This document shows positions 8,565 to 15,942 of a stretch of DNA of 44,107 nucleotides, in pieces; position 1 is the stretch's first letter, and each line of letters begins with the position of its first letter. A program made the position numbers and the translations under genes. Source of the DNA: Oscillospiraceae bacterium (GTDB lineage Bacteria > Bacillota > Clostridia > Oscillospirales > Oscillospiraceae); NCBI GenBank assembly GCA_017473225.1, contig JAFUMG010000028.1, forward strand, positions 1-44,107. Reading direction: 5' to 3'. Under the pieces are notes generated by a model. The model was given only the letters and a program-made list of their open reading frames with translations, was not told the origin of the DNA and did no database searches.

Positions 8565-9395
8565 GTGTTTGGCTATGTGACCGCGAACTGGAAAGAGCTT
8601 ACCCAGGAGCAGAAGGACCGCTACAGCGGCGTCTACTGCGGCATCTGCCGGGATATCAAGCGCCAGGCGTCCCAGACGGCCCGGATGACCCTCAGCTATG
8701 ACATGGCCTTCCTGGCCCTGCTGCTGATGAGCCTGTACGAGCCGGAGGAGGCCCAGGGGAAGAACCGCTGCGCGGCCCATCCCGGCCACGGGCGGATCTG
8801 GATCGACAATGAATACGTCCGCTACGGCGCGGATATGAACGTGGCGCTGGCTTACTACAACTGCCTGGATGACTGGCAGGATGACGGCAAGCGCGGCGCG
8901 AAGCTGATGGCCAAGGCCCTGGAAAAGGACTGCGGTGCCATCCGGCAGCGCTACCCCCGGCAGTGCGAGGCCATCGCGGAATGCATCAGGAAGCTCAGCG
9001 CCCTGGAAAAAGAGGGCTGCGCCAATCCCGACGAGCCCGCCGCCTGCTTCGGGCGGCTGATGGCGGAGCTGCTGGTTTATCAGGAAGATCTCTGGGCCCC
9101 CACGCTGCGGCGGATGGGCATGGCCCTTGGACGATATATTTATCTGGCCGACGCGGCGGTGGACTACCGCGCCGACAAGCGGAAGAAGAAGTACAACCCC
9201 TTCCTGGCCATGGGAAGCGGGGAAGACTGGGCCCGCTGGGAGGAATATCTGGTGCTGGCCATGGGCCGATGCACCGAAAGCTACGAGATGCTGCCGCTGG
9301 TGCAGGATAAGGGGCTGCTTGACAACATCCTCTACAGCGGCATTTGGGTGACGTTCCGAAACAAGGGCGCAAAAGCGAGGGAAGAAGAAACATGA
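8565..9395 (+). CDS. DUF5685 family protein
   Basis: The product is a 276-residue protein of unknown function that appears to belong to DUF5685, judged from the start FGYV, the YCGICRDI segment (about 25-32) and the [11 protein letters not shown] segment (about 44-54). The GTG at 8565 was chosen because GGAGGCGGGAG lies just upstream and family members begin MFGYV; the open frame extends 48 bases further without a ribosome site. No membrane helix is evident. The protein is helical and Cys-containing, including the paired Cys of YCGIC and several more. Its stop overlaps the start of the J-domain gene (ATGA), which indicates translational coupling. Confidence 0.82.
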   Translation: MFGYVTANWKELTQEQKDRYSGVYCGICRDIKRQASQTARMTLSYDMAFLALLLMSLYEPEEAQGKNRCAAHPGHGRIWIDNEYVRYGADMNVALAYYNCLDDWQDDGKRGAKLMAKALEKDCGAIRQRYPRQCEAIAECIRKLSALEKEGCANPDEPAACFGRLMAELLVYQEDLWAPTLRRMGMALGRYIYLADAAVDYRADKRKKKYNPFLAMGSGEDWARWEEYLVLAMGRCTESYEMLPLVQDKGLLDNILYSGIWVTFRNKGAKAREEET

Positions 9396-10054
9396 TCGAC
9401 GATCCTTACAAAGTATTGGGTGTCAGCCCCGATGCCTCCGACGAGGAGATCAAGCGGGCATACCGTCGGCTGGCGAAAAAATATCACCCGGACCTGAATC
9501 CCGGGGACCAGGTGGCGGCCAAGAAGATGCAGGAGGTCAACGCGGCCTACGAGCAGATCAAGAACCCCGAGAAGGCCCAGCAGGCCGGTCCCGGCGGCGG
9601 CTCCGGCTACGGCGGGTACAGCCAGTATGGCCCCTTCGGCGGCTTTGGCGGTTACGGCGGCTATCAGCGCCAGACTTATACGGACACGGGCGACACCTAC
9701 CAGAAGGCGGCCTACAACTATATCCGCTACGGCCGCTATCAGGAGGCCCTCAATGCCCTGAATAATTCCACGGACCGGAACGGACGCTGGTACTACCTCA
9801 GCGCCCTGGCCAACGACGGCCTGGGCAACCAGGTGACGGCCCTGGAGCACATCCGCCGGGCGGTCTCCATGGAGCCGGACAACCAGGAGTATCTGGACCT
9901 GCTGAACCGGATGGAAAACGGCGGCAGCGCCTACCGCCGCCAGGCGGGAAATTTCCAGGGCTTCGAGATGCGGGGCGATCCCTGCACCAATCTGTGCCTG
10001 TGCTGGCTGTGCAACATGTTCTGCTGCGGCGGAAGAGGATTTTTCTGTATTTGA
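9392..10054 (+). CDS. J-domain protein with TPR-like region and cysteine-rich tail
   Basis: This 220-residue protein starts with a J domain (residues 4-65) carrying the HPD motif at 32-34, which stimulates DnaK ATPase activity. A glycine- and tyrosine-rich linker follows (about 75-105). A TPR-like helical region (about 115-185, with ALNALNNS and [15 protein letters not shown]) comes next. The last 23 residues hold seven cysteines ([10 protein letters not shown] and CC). It has no DnaJ zinc-finger domain, so it is not DnaJ itself but a specialised co-chaperone. The start overlaps the DUF5685 stop, suggesting the two act together. The Cys tail could bind metal or attach lipid, but that is speculation. 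Confidence 0.88.
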   Translation: MIDDPYKVLGVSPDASDEEIKRAYRRLAKKYHPDLNPGDQVAAKKMQEVNAAYEQIKNPEKAQQAGPGGGSGYGGYSQYGPFGGFGGYGGYQRQTYTDTGDTYQKAAYNYIRYGRYQEALNALNNSTDRNGRWYYLSALANDGLGNQVTALEHIRRAVSMEPDNQEYLDLLNRMENGGSAYRRQAGNFQGFEMRGDPCTNLCLCWLCNMFCCGGRGFFCI

Positions 10055-10059
10055 TAAGC

Positions 10060-10092
10060 GAAAGCACCGCCCGAAAGGGCGGTGCTTTTTCG
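10060..10092 (+). terminator. Intrinsic terminator after the J-domain gene
   Basis: AAGCACCGCCC-GAAA-GGGCGGTGCTT is a perfect 11-pair hairpin running into a T tract. Confidence 0.9.
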
Positions 10093-10107
10093 CACTGCCG
10101 GGGATTC

Positions 10108-10368
10108 AAATTGTAGTTTATCGGGCAGTTAAAAAGAAGTATGTCATTGCGAGCCAGTGCTCACACTGGCGTGGCAATCTCCCGGATCTTCCGTGGACCT
10201 ACGGAGAGAAGAACGGTAGAAGATACCCGGAAACACCAAGATTTTCGGCAGCTGACCGCATTGCGCCGCCATAGGGGATTGCCACACCAGTCTGCGGACT
10301 GGTTCGCAATGACAGTGGTAGTCGGAACCTGGGTGCACCGTTTTAAACAGAACGCCAAACTACAATTT
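10108..10368. repeat. TIR-bounded repeat with CATTGCGAGCC core
   Basis: The left end AAATTGTAGTTTATCG and right end CCAAACTACAATTT enclose two inverted half-units. The left reads GTCATTGCGAGCC...GGCGTGGCAATCTCC and the right reads GGGGATTGCCACACC...GGTTCGCAATGAC. They can fold over a middle of about 85 bases. It occupies the space before the cobalamin riboswitch promoter. Confidence 0.9.
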
Positions 10369-10383
10369 ACCACCCCACTCCTC

Positions 10384-10413
10384 TTGACAAGGCGGCGGGG
10401 GCGGTGGTACAAT
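10384..10413 (+). promoter_or_regulatory. Sigma-A-type promoter of the cobalamin riboswitch operon
   Basis: A perfect TTGACA (10384-10389) and TACAAT (10408-10413) with an 18-base spacer lie immediately before the riboswitch. Confidence 0.8.
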
Positions 10414-10424
10414 CATGGTGACAA

Positions 10425-10640
10425 TTGAAACAGCCTGCGTGGTATCTCCGGCGGTGAACCGGGGATACTGAACAAGATAACCGGGTGTGAATCCCGGACG
10501 GTACCGCCGCTGTATGTGCTGATCCTTCCGTCTTTGGCGAAAGCCGGTCACTGGGGAGATTCCCTGGGAAGGCCGACGGAAGTGTGGTCCCCCAACCACA
10601 GGGCACGAGTCAGAAGACCTACGCAGCTGGGTTCTCCCAT
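10425..10640 (+). promoter_or_regulatory. Cobalamin riboswitch
   Basis: The conserved core elements of adenosylcobalamin-type riboswitches are recognisable in order: a GGTG-containing 5' stem, CCGGGTGTGAATCCCGG, a CCGCCGCTGT box, GCCGGTCACTGGG and the B12 box GAGTCAGAAGACCT near 10608-10621. The element precedes an intrinsic terminator, so it most likely works by transcription attenuation, switching off the DUF4430/ECF genes when cobalamin is plentiful. The exact class cannot be settled by eye. Confidence 0.93.
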
Positions 10641-10679
10641 CTCCGCGCGATTACGGAGGTGTGCTTTGTCGCGGAAAAA

Positions 10680-10722
10680 CGGCCGCGGCGTCTGTTACGG
10701 ACGCCGCGGCTTCTTTGTTTTT
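10680..10722 (+). terminator. Riboswitch-controlled terminator
   Basis: GCCGCGGCGTC and GACGCCGCGGC form a perfect 11-pair stem followed by a T-rich tail (CTTCTTTGTTTTT), 14 bases before the first gene. Its position makes it the likely expression platform of the cobalamin riboswitch. Confidence 0.88.
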
Positions 10723-10736
10723 AAGGAGGAATTTTC

Positions 10737-11129
10737 ATGAAGAACAAAAAACTGATCGTCATTGCTGCCGCTCTTGTGGTGGTCGTCGCCCTGCTGCTGG
10801 GGGTCTATTTCGCCACACGGCCCGAGACCGCGGCGGGCTCCAAGAGCATTACCGTCACCGTGGTCCATGCCGACGGCAGCAGCAAGGATTTCACCTATGC
10901 CACCGACGAGGAGTATCTGGGCCCGGTGCTGGAAGCCGAGGGCCTGATCGAGGGTGAGGAAGGCCCCTACGGCCTTGTCATCAACGCCGTGGACGGCGAG
11001 ACCGCCAGCTGGGAGGAGAACCAGTCCTACTGGGCGCTGTTTGTGGGCGAGGAGTATGCCACCACCGGCGCGGACACCACGCCCGTCTACGACGGAAGCG
11101 TCTTCAGTCTGGTATACACCATTGGATAA
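10737..11129 (+). CDS. DUF4430 (transcobalamin C-terminal-like) membrane-anchored protein
   Basis: The product has 130 residues: an N-terminal signal anchor (MKNKK then a hydrophobic run to about residue 27) and an extracellular domain of about 95 residues of the DUF4430 type, related to the C-terminal domain of transcobalamin and intrinsic factor. Typical features are ITVTVVHADGSSKDF, YGLVINAV and SYWALFVG with a C-terminal GSVFSLVY strand. It has no lipobox. The ribosome site AAGGAGG is strong. It lies directly behind a cobalamin riboswitch and overlaps an ECF S-component gene. The inferred role is to capture cobalamin or a corrinoid outside the membrane and hand it to the S component; no experiment is implied. 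Confidence 0.82.
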   Translation: MKNKKLIVIAAALVVVVALLLGVYFATRPETAAGSKSITVTVVHADGSSKDFTYATDEEYLGPVLEAEGLIEGEEGPYGLVINAVDGETASWEENQSYWALFVGEEYATTGADTTPVYDGSVFSLVYTIG

Positions 11130-11634
11130 GAAAAAAGGGCTGTCTTTGGGGGAGATGGTCCTGTTCGGTGTGCTGGCGGCGCTGACCTTCGCGCTGAAGG
11201 TGTGCATGGCGGCGCTGCCTAATATTGAGCCGGTGAGCCTGATGGTGATGCTCTTCGGGGCGGTCTTCGGCTGGAAGGCGCTGTATCCGGTGTATATCTA
11301 TGTGGTCATGGAGGTCCTCTGGTTCGGCCTGGGGACCTGGAATATCAATTATCTGTACGTCTGGGCGGTCCTGGCCGCGGCGGCGGTGCTCCTGCGGCAG
11401 CTGGAGAGCCCCCTGGGCTGGGCGCTGCTGAGCGGCGTCTTCGGCCTGCTGTTCGGGGCCCTCTGCGCACCGGTGGACGTGGCCATCGGCGGCTTCGGCT
11501 ACGCCGTCAGCAAGTGGATCTCGGGCATTCCCTTCGATGTGGCCCACTGCGCGGGCAATTTCATCATCGCCCTGGTGATGTGGAAGCCGCTGAAGGGATT
11601 GCTGGAAAAGCTGTATCAGAGAATGAGACGGTGA
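11122..11634 (+). CDS. ECF transporter S component, putative cobalamin-specific
   Basis: This is a hydrophobic protein of about 170 residues with roughly six transmembrane helices. It has the S-component traits VLAALTFALKVCMAALP, VMLFGAVFGWKALYPVY and a basic C-terminus. S components bind a vitamin and dock on the shared EcfT-EcfA-EcfA' energising module, which is not in this window. The start is uncertain: a TTG at 11122 overlaps the DUF4430 stop by eight bases and gives a natural basic N-terminus (DKKKG), while an ATG at 11155 would cut into the first helix. Shared control by the cobalamin riboswitch points to B12 or a precursor as substrate, as known for CbrT. A TIR repeat begins at its stop codon. 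Confidence 0.8.
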   Translation: MDKKKGLSLGEMVLFGVLAALTFALKVCMAALPNIEPVSLMVMLFGAVFGWKALYPVYIYVVMEVLWFGLGTWNINYLYVWAVLAAAAVLLRQLESPLGWALLSGVFGLLFGALCAPVDVAIGGFGYAVSKWISGIPFDVAHCAGNFIIALVMWKPLKGLLEKLYQRMRR

Positions 11635-11830
11635 GTTGTAGTTTATCGCTTTGCTGGTTAGATGCCTTGGCCCCCTCCATGAGGGGGCTGTCACGCGAAC
11701 AGCGTGACTGGGGGAGTGTCCTGACGTCCACACGACACTCCCTCAGTCAAAAATCAAAGATTTTTGCCAGCTCCCTCAGAGAGGGAGCCGAGGGCGGCTG
11801 CGCCGCCAGACAGAACGCTAAACTACAATT
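11634..11830. repeat. TIR-bounded repeat with CTCCCTC-type core
   Basis: It begins AGTTGTAGTTTATCG on the ECF gene's stop codon and ends GCTAAACTACAATT. The interior has CCCCCTCCATGAGGGGG, CTGTCACGCGAACAGCGTGACTG and a CTCCCTCAG/AGAGGGAG pair. Confidence 0.88.
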
Positions 11831-11847
11831 CAAACAGTCCCAAAAGG

Positions 11848-11882
11848 AAATGCCCGGAAAGCGACTGCTTTCCGGGCATTTA
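11848..11882 (-). terminator. Intrinsic terminator of hup-rqcP
   Basis: AAATGCCCGGAAAGC and GCTTTCCGGGCATTT form a perfect 15-pair stem around a 4-base loop, directly after the rqcP stop on the minus strand. Confidence 0.85.
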
Positions 11883-12122
11883 TTATACCTCTTTGTACAT
11901 GGCGGCGGCATCGTCTTTTTTGACGGCCTCGGCTACCTGAAGGACCTCTACCGCGAGGGTCCGGGTGCCCAGGGCGATCTCGATTTTGTCGCCCACCTTC
12001 ACGTCGTAGCTGGCCTTTACCACCCGGCCGTTGACGCTGATGCGGCCGTTGTCGCAGGCCTCGTTGGCCACCGTCCGGCGCTTGATGAGCCGGGAGACCT
12101 TCAGATATTTGTCAAGACGCAT
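11883..12122 (-). CDS. rqcP: S4-domain ribosome quality control protein RqcP
   Basis: This is a 79-residue RNA-binding protein made of one S4 domain (MRLDKYLKVSRLIKRRT, NGRISVNGRVVKASYDVKVGD). RqcP (YabO, Hsp15-like) binds stalled 50S subunits and, with RqcH, drives alanine tailing of nascent chains. It lies nine bases after hup and downstream of a SpoVB-like gene, recalling the yabM-mazG-yabO cluster of Bacillus, although mazG is absent here. Length and motif order are normal. Hsp15 in the broad sense is the alternative name. Confidence 0.9.
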   Translation of the reverse strand: MRLDKYLKVSRLIKRRTVANEACDNGRISVNGRVVKASYDVKVGDKIEIALGTRTLAVEVLQVAEAVKKDDAAAMYKEV

Positions 12123-12131
12123 AAATTCTCC

Positions 12132-12407
12132 TTACTTTGCCACAGTATCCTTCAGAGCCTTGCTGGCCTTGAAAACGGGAACGTTGGTGGCAGGGATCTC
12201 GATGGCTTCCTTGGTGTGGGGGTTGCGGCCGATGCGGGCTTCCCGGGCCTTCACCTCGAAGGTGCCGAAGCCGGAGAGCTGCACCTTGTCACCGGCCACC
12301 AGGGAGGCGGTGATGGCGTCCAGAGCGGCGTTGATGACCCGCTCGGTATCCTTCTTGGTCAGGCCGGCGCTCTGGGCAGCGGCGGCGATCAGTTCGGTCT
12401 TATTCAT
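12132..12407 (-). CDS. hup: HU family DNA-binding protein
   Basis: A 91-residue nucleoid protein that bends and compacts DNA as a dimer. All family marks are present: MNKTELIAAAAQSAGL, the GFGTFEVKAREAR core and the DNA-contacting arm GRNPHTKEAIEIPA at about residues 60-73. A GAGGAACC ribosome site precedes the ATG. It is followed by rqcP and that gene's terminator. The short gap up to the flippase gene (12408-12504) is AT-rich and probably holds its promoter, but no convincing -35/-10 pair was identified. Confidence 0.97.
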   Translation of the reverse strand: MNKTELIAAAAQSAGLTKKDTERVINAALDAITASLVAGDKVQLSGFGTFEVKAREARIGRNPHTKEAIEIPATNVPVFKASKALKDTVAK

Positions 12408-12504
12408 GATCTGGTTCCTCTTTTCTTTACAGTCAAATGGAATTTTACCCTATCACAATTAAGCCCAAATTGCAAGAGGAAATTTCAAATTCCGGGAAAA
12501 ATCT

Positions 12505-14100
12505 TTACAAATGCAGGAGTTTTGCGATCTTTTCGCCCTTGGGCAGCAGCATGCAGTCCGCTTTGGTGATGACCTTCAGTCCCACAGCGGCCAGCAGGTA
12601 TACCACCACGCCCACCATCACGGGCAGCGCGCAGAGGAGCAGCCGGCTGGAAATGCCAAGGAAGGTCAGCAGCCGCCAGCTGCCGTAGGCGAAGACGCCC
12701 ATGATCACCGCCGCCAGGAAGGGGCGGACCAGATTCTTCACAATGGCCGGGGCGTCGGGGATGCAGCGGCGCATGGAGATCAGATTCAGCACCGTGATGC
12801 ACAGGAAGCAGACCATGGCGCCGATGGGGGTGCCCACGATGCCGATGTTCCGGTTGCCGGTGAGGATGTAGACCACGATCAGCCGCAGGATGCCGCCGGT
12901 GAACATATTCACCACGGGCACCACCGCGTGGCCGTGGGCCTGCATCATGGCGTTGGTCAGCAGCACCACGGCGTTGAAGATGATGTTGATGCCCATGATG
13001 CCCATAAGCTGGGTGGAGAGGGTCAGGTCCTGGCCGGTGTAGCCGCCCAGCAGGGCGGTGACGGGCTGGGCCAGGGCGGCGATGCCGATGGCGCAGGGCA
13101 TACAGATCAGGCCCGTGACCCGGGCGGCGGACTCCTCGGTGGCCCTGGCGCCCTTGTTGTCCAGCAGAGTCAGGTGGCTGGTGATGGCGGGGATGATGGA
13201 GATGGTGATGGGGGTGATGAAGGCACAGGGCATGTTGTAGATGGTCTGGCTCATGTTGTAGATGCCCTTCATGCTGTCAGCCTCCAGCTGGGTATAGCCC
13301 AGGCCCAGCAGCTGGCCCATGTAGATCTTGGTTTCCAGCATGGTCAGGATCTGCAGTCCCGCGGAGCCGATGGTGATGGGGATGGCGATGGCCAGCAGCC
13401 GCTTGGCGGTATGGCCGGTGCTGTCGGGCTTCTCGCCGCTGACCGGGAGGGTCCGGTAGGCGCCGTGGAAGCAGCGCTGCAGATAGACGGAGGAGACCAG
13501 GCAGCTCGTGGTCACGCCCAGAATGGCGCCGCCGGCGGCCAGGGAGACGCTCTTGGTGAAGGAGAGGATCACCACGGCGGCCAGCATACCCACGATCAGC
13601 TTGACCACGGCCTCGATGACCTGGCTGACGGAGGTGGGGAGCATGTTGCTCTGGCCCTGGAAGAAGCCCCGGAAGGTGCTCATGACGCAGATCAGCAGCA
13701 CGCAGGGGCCCAGGCAGCCGATGGCGGCCCAGGCGTCGGGCTGGTTCTGGAACTGGGCCAGCTGGCGGCAGAAGACCGTCATCAGCAGGCTGCCCGTGAT
13801 GCCCAGGCCCAGGAAAATGCCCCGGGCGGTGGAGTAGATCTTCCGGACCTGGTTATAGTGGCCCAGAGAGTTGGCCTGGGAGATCATGCGGCTCATGGCC
13901 ACGGGCAGGCCGGCGGTGGAGATCATCAGCAGGACGTTGTAGATCTCGTAGGCGGTGGAGTAATAGCTGAAGCCCTGCTTGCCGATGATGGCGTTGAGGG
14001 GGATCTTGTACAGCGCGCCGATGACCTTGACGATGGCGGTAGCCATAGCCAGCATCGCGGTGCCGTAGAGGAAGGATTGCTTTTTGGGAGATTCAGACAT
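12505..14100 (-). CDS. SpoVB/MurJ-like polysaccharide flippase
   Basis: This is a polytopic membrane protein of 531 residues with about 14 hydrophobic helices, of the MOP/MATE-like exporter superfamily (polysaccharide biosynthesis, PF01943 and PF14667 type). It begins SFLYGTAMLAMATAIVKVIGALYKIPL and contains YEIYNVLLMISTAGLPVAMSR, the usual SpoVB/YabM start. Family members flip lipid-linked precursors such as lipid II, and SpoVB is needed for the spore cortex. The ATG at 14100 has AAAGGAG upstream; the longer open frame runs into repeat DNA. It could be SpoVB proper or the vegetative paralogue; the neighbours hup and rqcP fit the yabM position. Confidence 0.9.
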   Translation of the reverse strand: MSESPKKQSFLYGTAMLAMATAIVKVIGALYKIPLNAIIGKQGFSYYSTAYEIYNVLLMISTAGLPVAMSRMISQANSLGHYNQVRKIYSTARGIFLGLGITGSLLMTVFCRQLAQFQNQPDAWAAIGCLGPCVLLICVMSTFRGFFQGQSNMLPTSVSQVIEAVVKLIVGMLAAVVILSFTKSVSLAAGGAILGVTTSCLVSSVYLQRCFHGAYRTLPVSGEKPDSTGHTAKRLLAIAIPITIGSAGLQILTMLETKIYMGQLLGLGYTQLEADSMKGIYNMSQTIYNMPCAFITPITISIIPAITSHLTLLDNKGARATEESAARVTGLICMPCAIGIAALAQPVTALLGGYTGQDLTLSTQLMGIMGINIIFNAVVLLTNAMMQAHGHAVVPVVNMFTGGILRLIVVYILTGNRNIGIVGTPIGAMVCFLCITVLNLISMRRCIPDAPAIVKNLVRPFLAAVIMGVFAYGSWRLLTFLGISSRLLLCALPVMVGVVVYLLAAVGLKVITKADCMLLPKGEKIAKLLHL

Positions 14101-14125
14101 AATGTAACTCCTTTGGGGAAGGGTT

Positions 14126-14472
14126 AAATTGCAGTTTGGCGCTCCGCCTGGCGGCGCAGCCACCATGCCTTCCCCCGGGGGGAAGGTGGCCCGGCGCAAG
14201 CCGGGTCGGATGAGGAATGCGGGCGATAACGAAATGGTTTCATGCAGAGCGAAGGCCTATGCTATGCTGAACGTTCGGAGTAGGCTTGATACAGATACGA
14301 AAACGTAAAATTTCCGCCCGCATTTCTCATCAGTCAAAAATCATAGATTTTTGACAGCTATTAGTGAGGGTGTGATTGCCGCCGGCAATCACGATAATTA
14401 GATTCGCTGCGCGACGCACCGCCCCCGGGGGAAGCCATGGCGCTCCCGCGCCAGTACGCCAAACTACAATTT
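14126..14472. repeat. Large TIR-bounded repeat, CTTCCCCC core
   Basis: The 347-base element opens AAATTGCAGTTTGGCG and closes CGCCAAACTACAATTT. The interior holds CCTTCCCCCGGGGGGAAGG, a CCCGGCGCAAGCCGGG hairpin, GATTGCCGCCGGCAATC and a terminal CCCCCGGGGGAAG. It is the longest of the family here and accounts for the whole 384-base gap upstream of the flippase gene. Confidence 0.85.
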
Positions 14473-14484
14473 ATCTGCGATCAC

Positions 14485-15804
14485 TTAATCTTTTTTATCG
14501 TCGAACAGCTTCGGCAGGGCGTAGGTGGTCAGCTCTTCCACCACATGCTTCAGGTCGATGGTGGGGAAGCTGCCGTTCTGGTAGAGGATCTTGCCCCGAA
14601 CCATGGTCATGGCCACGTCGCCGCCCTTGGCGGACCAGACGAGACTGTTAAGGACGTTGTGGCAGGGCATCAGATGGGGGGCGGAGAAGTCGATCAGGCA
14701 CAGGTCCGCGTCCATGCCCTCCTTCAGCATACCGCACTCGGCGGCGCGGCCCTGGGCCCGGGCGCCGCAGGTGGTGGCCATCATCAGAGCGGCGGTGCTG
14801 GGCAGGGCGGCGGGATCGCCGGTGGTGGCCCGGACGGACATGGCCGCGCCCCGCATCACCTCGAACATATCCAGATTGCCGCACTCGATGGCGCCGCCGG
14901 TGCCGAGGGCCACATTCATGCCGGCCTTCACGCAGTCCAGGATGGGAGTGGCCTTTTCACCGCATTTGGCGGCGGTCAGGGGCGTTGCCACAGCGGAGGC
15001 CTGCTTCTTGCCCAGCAGCTTCCGCTCGTGCTCTTCCAGATAGGTGCAGCCCGCGGCAGTGGCGGGGACATTGAACAGCCGGTGGCAGGCCAGGAGCTCT
15101 CCGGGGCCCATGCCGGTGCGGTCCAGGCAGGAGTCCACCTCGTTCCGGGTCTCCGCCAGGTGCAGCTGGACGCCGAGACCCTGCTCGGCGGCGTAGCCCG
15201 CCAGGGCTTCCCAGAGCTTGTAGTTGCTGGTGTACTCGGCGTAGATGCCGGCGTCGATCTTAACACGGCCGTTGTCATAATTGTGCCATTTTTCCGTGAC
15301 CTTTACCAGCTCCCGGCACTGCTCGTCGGTATCGAAGTCGAAGTCCTCATTCTGGTCGATGAAGCGGTAGGAGGACAGGGCCAGATTGGCCTTGATGCCA
15401 GACTCCGCCACGGCTTCGGCGGTGGCATTGGGGTAATAATAGAGGTCGGAGACGGAGGTGACGCCAAAACGCAAGGACTCGGCGATGCTCAGCAGCGCGG
15501 CGGCCTTCGCGGCCCGGGAGTCCATCCGGTCCTCCTTCTGCAGCTGGGCGTCCAGGGCTTCCCGGCTGGTCAGATCATCGCAGTAGCTGCGGAGCACGGA
15601 GGTGGCCAGATGGGTGTGGCAGTTGATCAGGCCGGGCATGACCACCATGCCGGTGCCGTCGATAATGGTCTGGGGCTGCTCCTTGGGGGCGTTCTGGGTG
15701 ATGGAGACGATCTTGCCGCCGTCGATGCCCAGGAAGGCGCCGAAGAGCACGTCGTTTCGCTCGTTCATGGTCACAATGGTGACGTTGGAAATTAGAGTGT
15801 CCAT
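14485..15804 (-). CDS. Amidohydrolase related to SAH/MTA deaminases, catalytic residues lost
   Basis: The 439-residue protein has the fold and length of the S-adenosylhomocysteine/5-methylthioadenosine deaminase (MtaD/AtzA-like) branch of amidohydrolases. The HxH metal motif (His63, His65) and the HLAET motif (His215, Glu218) are kept. Where the family has HCVH this protein has GCTY (252-255), HNP is replaced by ATP (near 273), and the metal-binding aspartate of GTDGA is Gly303 (GTGGA). The codon there is GGC, read directly on the minus strand. Either the enzyme uses different chemistry or it is a non-catalytic descendant. The gene is otherwise intact, with good codon use. Repeats lie on both sides. 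Confidence 0.85.
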   Translation of the reverse strand: MDTLISNVTIVTMNERNDVLFGAFLGIDGGKIVSITQNAPKEQPQTIIDGTGMVVMPGLINCHTHLATSVLRSYCDDLTSREALDAQLQKEDRMDSRAAKAAALLSIAESLRFGVTSVSDLYYYPNATAEAVAESGIKANLALSSYRFIDQNEDFDFDTDEQCRELVKVTEKWHNYDNGRVKIDAGIYAEYTSNYKLWEALAGYAAEQGLGVQLHLAETRNEVDSCLDRTGMGPGELLACHRLFNVPATAAGCTYLEEHERKLLGKKQASAVATPLTAAKCGEKATPILDCVKAGMNVALGTGGAIECGNLDMFEVMRGAAMSVRATTGDPAALPSTAALMMATTCGARAQGRAAECGMLKEGMDADLCLIDFSAPHLMPCHNVLNSLVWSAKGGDVAMTMVRGKILYQNGSFPTIDLKHVVEELTTYALPKLFDDKKD

Positions 15805-15823
15805 AGAGTTTTCCTTTCGTGGG

Positions 15824-15942
15824 AATTAAATGCAGAATGCAAAATTCAAAATGCAAAATAAAGGTATCGCCGGAGGCGATATTTTGAATTGTCGCGGGGC
15901 GACACCTTAATTCTGCATTCAGCATTCTGCATTTTGCATTAA
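15824..15942. repeat. ATGCAAAATGC-type palindromic repeat overlapping the hemZ 3' end
   Basis: AATTAAATGCAGAATGC at one end and GCATTCTGCATTTTGCATT at the other enclose GTATCGCCGGAGGCGAT and GTCGCGGGGCGAC hairpins. The right end extends into the hemZ reading frame. Confidence 0.82.

Noticed and set aside
12408..12504. Promoter of hup
   Set aside because: TTGCAA and TAAAAT are both present on the minus strand but with a spacing that does not fit (22 bases), so no promoter was called.
12511..14127. A 538-codon plus-strand open frame opposite the flippase gene
   Set aside because: Antisense shadow: composition is dominated by Gly, Asp, His and Gln and there is no ribosome site.
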